This document shows positions 45,093 through 45,113 of a DNA stretch of 45,113 bases, piece after piece; positions within the stretch are counted from its first letter, which is position 1; each line of letters opens with the position of its first letter. The stretch spans positions 1 through 45,113 of the forward strand of contig PSRM01000240.1 in the NCBI GenBank assembly GCA_003176045.1. Reading direction: 5' to 3'. The DNA comes from Verrucomicrobiota bacterium. GTDB lineage: Bacteria > Verrucomicrobiota > Verrucomicrobiia > Limisphaerales > UBA8199. The notes under the pieces are model-generated. The model searched no databases, had not been told where the DNA came from, and was given only the letters and a program-made list of their open reading frames with translations. The position numbers were made by a program, and so were the translations under genes.

Positions 45093-45113
45093 GTGCCCGC
45101 GGCGGCCGCCGAC

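Noticed and set aside
1..45113. tRNA, rRNA, riboswitch, transposase or phage genes
   Set aside because: No cloverleaf, rRNA-like block, known riboswitch core, DDE/tyrosine recombinase or phage structural motif was recognised in reading both strands; a covariance-model search could still find a small RNA.

Overview
The window looks like a chromosomal piece of a Verrucomicrobium (Pedosphaera/Limisphaera-like, subdivision 3) or a close PVC relative. Reasons: a Planctomycete-type cytochrome cluster (DUF1549/DUF1553, DUF1501, PPC-domain and WD40/CxxCH proteins), two bactofilins, a PEP-CTERM-like protein, a pseudopilin-like protein, autotransporter-type beta-strand and YDG (MBG) repeat proteins, a protein kinase next to an ECF sigma factor, and many secreted proteins of unknown function. 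No rRNA, tRNA, CRISPR array, prophage, transposase or plasmid gene was seen.

Layout. 1-4.5 kb: end of a beta-strand repeat surface protein, two bactofilins (one with two zinc ribbons), a conserved cytosolic protein and a lipoprotein. 4.6-12.6 kb (minus): a four-gene operon for secreted DUF1501, PPC, DUF1549/DUF1553 cytochrome-like and CxxCH-WD40 proteins. 12.7-14.5 kb: three small exported proteins. 14.6-17.4 kb (minus): ECF sigma, anti-sigma and two exported or membrane proteins. 17.8-21.5 kb (plus): TPR protein, membrane Ser/Thr kinase and ECF sigma factor. 21.5-30.5 kb: membrane proteins, single-chain glycyl-tRNA synthetase, HAD phosphatase, an NDH-2 fused to cNMP-binding and CBS domains, and unknown proteins. 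30.6-37.2 kb (minus): Gly-Asn-tailed pseudopilin, PEP-CTERM-like protein and an 11-repeat YDG protein of about 1,500 residues. 37.3-45 kb: NarL-type regulator, agmatine deiminase, dienelactone hydrolase, SLC45-like MFS transporter facing a secreted GH13 enzyme, a small conserved protein and a GreA/B-like factor.

The most unusual content is non-coding DNA that invades genes. (1) Family A palindromic elements of about 93-109 bp, led by GGAGYGCG, occur six times as composites plus solo hairpins. Three copies lie inside genes just before the hydrophobic core of a signal peptide, and all three measure a multiple of 3 bp (99, 105, 93); the three intergenic copies do not (98, 106, 109). (2) Family B elements with GTAGCAGCCGAGG arms occur three times plus a half copy. 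A TCCCGCTCAGCGGGA hairpin is shared by both families. (3) At least fourteen short tandem arrays with a period of 7 bp, each with its own unit sequence, lie at gene borders. Octamer (ACGCAAAG), nonamer and decamer arrays also occur. Several arrays are translated: one heptamer hairpin supplies the whole lipoprotein signal peptide of the DUF1549 protein. These repeats resemble in style the Rickettsia palindromic elements that insert in frame and the cyanobacterial short tandemly repeated repeats, but their units and their bias toward signal-peptide ends look distinct. A near-identical 21-bp motif lies 29-30 nt upstream of the likely starts of the pseudopilin and the giant YDG gene.

All calls come from reading the sequence; no database search was run. 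Start codons are often uncertain because Shine-Dalgarno sequences are weak.
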